Assembly (NCBI GenBank): GCA_003695835.1
Contig: RFHN01000037.1
Coordinates: 1 to 17,695, forward strand
Source: Armatimonadota bacterium
Lineage (GTDB): Bacteria; Armatimonadota; Fimbriimonadia; Fimbriimonadales; ATM1
DNA length: 17,695 nt
Reading direction: 5' to 3'
A model generated the notes under the pieces. It ran no database searches, was not told the DNA's origin, and was given only the letters and a program-made list of their open reading frames with translations. Position numbers and translations under genes: made by a program. Shown one piece after another: positions 15,867-17,695 of this stretch. The first letter of the stretch is position 1. Every line of letters begins with the position of its first letter.

Positions 15867-16808
15867 TCAGTGCAACGCCCAGAGCGGCCATTCACCCGTC
15901 CACGTGGGTGGTTCGGATACCGTACGCGAACCGTCCACCGGCCCGCACTGCCAGCCGCCTGCGTATGGCGGGACGACGTAGTCGCGCCGAGAGGGCGTCT
16001 CGGACAGAAACCGCTCGACGCTGTACCACTTAGCGCTACCATCCACTCGACCCACAACGAAGCCCTCGTTGTGGGGGATGAGAATCCGGTCCACCTCGCC
16101 CGTAGGCGTGCAGTCAGTCGGCGAGCGCCACCGAAGGAACATCGGCGCCCAAAGCTCGCGCAGCGCGGCGGGATAGGCGACTTGTCGGTTGGCGCTCGGC
16201 GTAACGAACACCGGCAGGAAGTTGATTCGGCTACTCGAAAGCTCCATGAACAGCATCGCCGAGCTGGGGTCGGGAACGTTACCGATCTTGCCGCCCAACC
16301 AGCTGTCCCGATAAGCCCCAAGCCGATTCGGGTTGCCCCAAGTGTTCAGCGCTCCCGTCAACGCGAGGTTGATGGCGTACGCGTTCATGATCTCGCCGTT
16401 TTCGCTCCACATCGTCGGGTCCCGCTCCCGCGACGGGCACACGAATAGGTCTACCGTTTGGACGTACGGCATCAACCACTTCGGCCAGCTGTAATGGTTG
16501 AAGCGGTAAGCGAACGGCCACTGGGAGCAGCCATCTCCGGGAACACGCCCCGGACGGTTCAACTCTGGATTCAGCGAGCTGTAGGGCTGACAGCCGTCCG
16601 CTCGCGGGAGGACGTCGTCGTAATCGCTGGCATACAGAAGCGTTGCAGCCGAGAATTGTCGTAGGTTCCCGATGCAAGTTACACGTTTCCCGCTCTCTTT
16701 GGCTCGCGCGAAGACCGGGAACAGAATCGAGGCGAGGATCGCGAGGATAGCGATAACGACGAGAATCTCGACCAGCGTGAAGCCCTTCTTGGCGACTGCA
16801 CGGACCAT
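15867..16808 (-). CDS. Type II/IV pseudopilin, DUF1559-like with H-X9-DG motif
   Basis: The protein has 313 residues. The class III signal peptide is plain: MVRAVAKKG|FTLVEILVVIAILAIL, with cleavage after G9, F10 as the first mature residue (normally N-methylated) and E14 at +5. A 20-residue hydrophobic helix follows, then PVFARAKESGKRVTCIGNLRQ, typical of the DUF1559/prepilin group abundant in Planctomycetota and Armatimonadota. The motif H246-X9-D256-G257 (IPHNEGF..DGSAKW) is present near the C-terminus. Six Cys in the mature part could form disulfides. It needs a prepilin peptidase and an assembly machine coded elsewhere; its role is probably in a pilus or secretion pseudopilus. GGAGGG 7-8 nt before the ATG fixes the start. 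The STN-like gene follows 50 bases downstream. Confidence 0.93.
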   Translation of the reverse strand: MVRAVAKKGFTLVEILVVIAILAILASILFPVFARAKESGKRVTCIGNLRQFSAATLLYASDYDDVLPRADGCQPYSSLNPELNRPGRVPGDGCSQWPFAYRFNHYSWPKWLMPYVQTVDLFVCPSRERDPTMWSENGEIMNAYAINLALTGALNTWGNPNRLGAYRDSWLGGKIGNVPDPSSAMLFMELSSSRINFLPVFVTPSANRQVAYPAALRELWAPMFLRWRSPTDCTPTGEVDRILIPHNEGFVVGRVDGSAKWYSVERFLSETPSRRDYVVPPYAGGWQCGPVDGSRTVSEPPTWTGEWPLWALH

Positions 16809-16846
16809 GTCTTCCCTCCAACCTGCTCCGTTCGACGCCTCCGGGG

Positions 16847-16864
16847 CCTATCCTTCTTGATAGG
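16847..16864. repeat. Inverted repeat in the prepilin leader region
   Basis: CCTATC-CTTCTT-GATAGG, a perfect 6-bp inverted repeat with a 6-base spacer, 39 bases upstream of the prepilin ATG. It could be an operator or a hairpin in the prepilin mRNA leader. No U-run follows. Confidence 0.35.
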
Positions 16865-16874
16865 TCACGAGTTT

Positions 16875-16896
16875 TGTTCGCATGCGAACATTCGCA
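16875..16896. promoter_or_regulatory. Palindromic operator with three alternating half-sites
   Basis: TGTTCGCATGCGAACA (16875-16890) is a perfect 16-bp palindrome. A third half-site follows, so the array reads TTCGCA, TGCGAA, CA, TTCGCA. It lies between the divergent prepilin and thioredoxin-like genes and 21 bases upstream of the latter's candidate -35. It is likely bound by a dimeric regulator. It differs from the LexA box GAAC-N4-GTTC, since the half-sites point the other way. Confidence 0.6.
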
Positions 16897-16916
16897 CGTT
16901 TTTCTCCGCGCACCGG

Positions 16917-16946
16917 TTACCATGCATGCCTGTGTTCGTCTATACT
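16917..16946 (+). promoter_or_regulatory. Candidate promoter of the selenoprotein gene
   Basis: TTACCA (16917-16922, 4 of 6) and TATACT (16941-16946, 5 of 6) are separated by 18 bases. Transcription would begin near 16953, leaving a leader of about 54 bases with the Shine-Dalgarno AAGGAGG at 16992-16998. Confidence 0.5.
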
Positions 16947-17006
16947 CTTGGACAGCGTCTCGCCTGCGTGCAGGCGGGTGCAAGCCTTTCGAAGGAGGAA
17001 ATGCTT

Positions 17007-17522
17007 ATGTTGACAGCAGCAGTGATTGCGGCGGCAACGATGTTCGTCGCGGCTCCTGCCCAAAGCTCAATCCAGGAACTCGAGAAGAACCTGATCCCGG
17101 TTGGGAGCAAGGTTCCTGATTTCGAGCTGGAGACGCCGGACGGCAGCAAAATCAAACTGATGGAGACGCTCAAGAAGAGCAAGGTCACCATCATCAACTT
17201 TTGGTTCTACAACTGAGGGGCGTGTCGTGCGGAGGCTCCGCACTTGAACGCGCTCTTCGAGAAGGTCAAGTCTCAGGGAGTGAATCTCTTGGCATTCAAC
17301 CGAGGCGATTCGCCTGAGACGGTGAAGAACTACTTCGCCGAGAACAAGTTCTCCTACACGCCTGTGATGGCGCCTGTGAAGGTGCATCAGGCCTTTGGGG
17401 TGCGCGCCTATCCGACCAACTACGTCGTGGATTCGGAAGGCAAAGTCGTCGCGCGATTCGTCGGATGGAACGAAGACGCGATGAAAGACGCTCTCAAGAG
17501 CAAGGGCATTAAAGTGGACTAA
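17007..17522 (+). CDS. Exported thioredoxin/TlpA-like selenoprotein (in-frame TGA read as selenocysteine)
   Basis: Read through the TGA at 17214-17216, the gene codes for 171 residues. Residues 1-18 form a signal peptide (LTAAVIAAATMFVAAPAQ). VGSKVPDFELETPDGSKIKL (32-51) is the usual start of a redoxin/AhpC-TSA domain. The active site is INFWFYN-U-G-A-C-RAEAPHLN, where TlpA-family proteins have FWATWC-x-x-CRAEMPHL; U70 and C73 thus form a U-x-x-C pair. The fold continues with LLAFNRGDSPETVKNYF and a cis-Pro region AYPTNYVVDSEGKVVARFVGW (about 133-153). Likely role: thiol-disulfide or peroxide reduction outside the cytoplasm. ATG 17007 is 8 nt after GGAGG; ATG 17001 is only 2 nt after it. The same frame, composition and family match on both sides of the TGA argue against a pseudogene. 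Incorporation needs selA, selB, selC and selD, not in the window. Confidence 0.85.
17227..17243 (+). promoter_or_regulatory. Candidate bacterial SECIS hairpin
   Basis: GTGCGGA-GGC-TCCGCAC forms a perfect 7-bp stem with a 3-nt loop starting with two G. The loop begins 18 nt after the last base of the TGA (17 nt between). Known bacterial SECIS elements lie within the coding sequence just after UGA, with the loop about 16-37 nt away and a G among the first loop bases. SelB carrying Sec-tRNA would bind here. Confidence 0.75.
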
Positions 17523-17545
17523 ACGTCCGCGCCTCAACAACCACC

Positions 17546-17585
17546 GCGGAGTAGGGCGGCATCGTCCTACTCCGCAACTTTTAAC
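17546..17585 (+). terminator. Rho-independent terminator, overlapping the lepA stop
   Basis: GCGGAGTAGG (17546-17555), 10-base loop, CCTACTCCGC (17566-17575): a perfect 10-bp GC-rich stem, followed on the plus strand by AACTTTT. It ends transcription of the selenoprotein gene. The 3' arm holds the last codons and TAG of lepA on the other strand. In that direction only a GT-rich tract follows, so termination of lepA is less certain. Confidence 0.75.
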
Positions 17586-17695
17586 ACGGAGAGGAACGCC
17601 TCTTGCGGGACCTCCACGGATCCAATGTTCTTCATCCGCTTCTTCCCTTCCTTCTGCCGCTCGAGCAACTTTCGCTTGCGCGTGATATCCCCGCC
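17567..17695 (-). CDS. lepA: Elongation factor 4 (LepA), C-terminal fragment
   Basis: Only the last 42 codons are inside the window. They read GGDITRKRKLLERQKEGKKRM, then NIGSVEVPQEAFLSVLKVAE and TAG. This is the highly conserved C-terminal tail of LepA (GGD-[IV]-[ST]-RK-[KR]-KLL-x-KQK-x-GKKRMK, then 'V-x-[IV]-PQEAF-x-x-L'). LepA is a ribosome-associated GTPase related to EF-G. The gene is in frame to the window edge and convergent with the selenoprotein gene. Confidence 0.96.
   Translation of the reverse strand, partial: GGDITRKRKLLERQKEGKKRMKNIGSVEVPQEAFLSVLKVAE

Noticed and set aside
17007..17216. Reading the thioredoxin-like gene as a pseudogene ended by a nonsense mutation
   Set aside because: The stop is TGA, sits exactly at the catalytic Cys, is followed by a SECIS-like hairpin, and the downstream frame is intact to a terminator. 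Chance coincidence of all four is unlikely, though not excluded without sel genes.

Overview
The window reads as a piece of a GC-rich (roughly 60%) Gram-negative-type bacterial chromosome carrying mostly core genes. The best guess for the source is Armatimonadota (Fimbriimonadia-like). The reasons are a DUF1559-like prepilin pseudopilin with an H-X9-DG motif, an STN-like secreted protein, paired exported S9 and M28 peptidases, and mixed use of Shine-Dalgarno and apparently SD-less starts. This placement is inference; the window has no rRNA or other phylogenetic marker that I can compare.

Layout. (1) Positions 1-8188, minus strand, look like one operon read right to left: ileS, lspA (TGATG overlap), an M28 zinc peptidase, an S9 prolyl-oligopeptidase-type serine peptidase (ATGA overlap) and an SGNH-like secreted hydrolase that runs off the left edge. 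(2) Positions 8189-8293 are a divergent promoter region. It drives ileS one way and a polytopic membrane protein (possible MOP/Wzx-type flippase, to 9706) the other way. The flippase-like gene has no ATG/GTG/TTG near its beginning. It appears to start at a CTG that overlaps the stop of a 9-codon mini-ORF. (3) Positions 9646-11299, minus strand: chromosomal parA-parB; parB overlaps the membrane gene tail to tail by 61 bases. (4) Positions 11355-12925, plus strand: nadC-birA, coupled by ATGA, giving NAD and biotin cofactor functions. (5) Positions 12914-16808, minus strand: a type IV pilin-like secretion substrate, a large STN-like secreted protein and a UshA-type metallophosphatase with altered catalytic motif residues. 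(6) Positions 16809-17522, plus strand: a regulatory region with a perfect 16-bp palindrome, then an exported thioredoxin-fold protein. (7) The right edge holds the C-terminus of lepA on the minus strand, ending inside a terminator hairpin.

The main discovery is in region 6. The thioredoxin-like gene has an in-frame TGA (17214-17216) exactly where the first redox cysteine of a CxxC motif should be (U-G-A-C). The downstream frame continues to a normal C-terminus. A 7-bp hairpin with a GGC loop lies 17 nt after the TGA, matching the geometry of a bacterial SECIS element. I read it as a selenoprotein that ordinary gene callers would split or miss.

Secondary observations are the CTG/mini-ORF start, the three-half-site operator, TANNNT hexamers just upstream of several SD-less starts (possible leaderless mRNAs), an SD-sequestering hairpin, and an R-for-H substitution in the phosphatase GNH motif. 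All gaps between genes are under 300 bases. I see no tRNA, rRNA, CRISPR array, insertion sequence or prophage.
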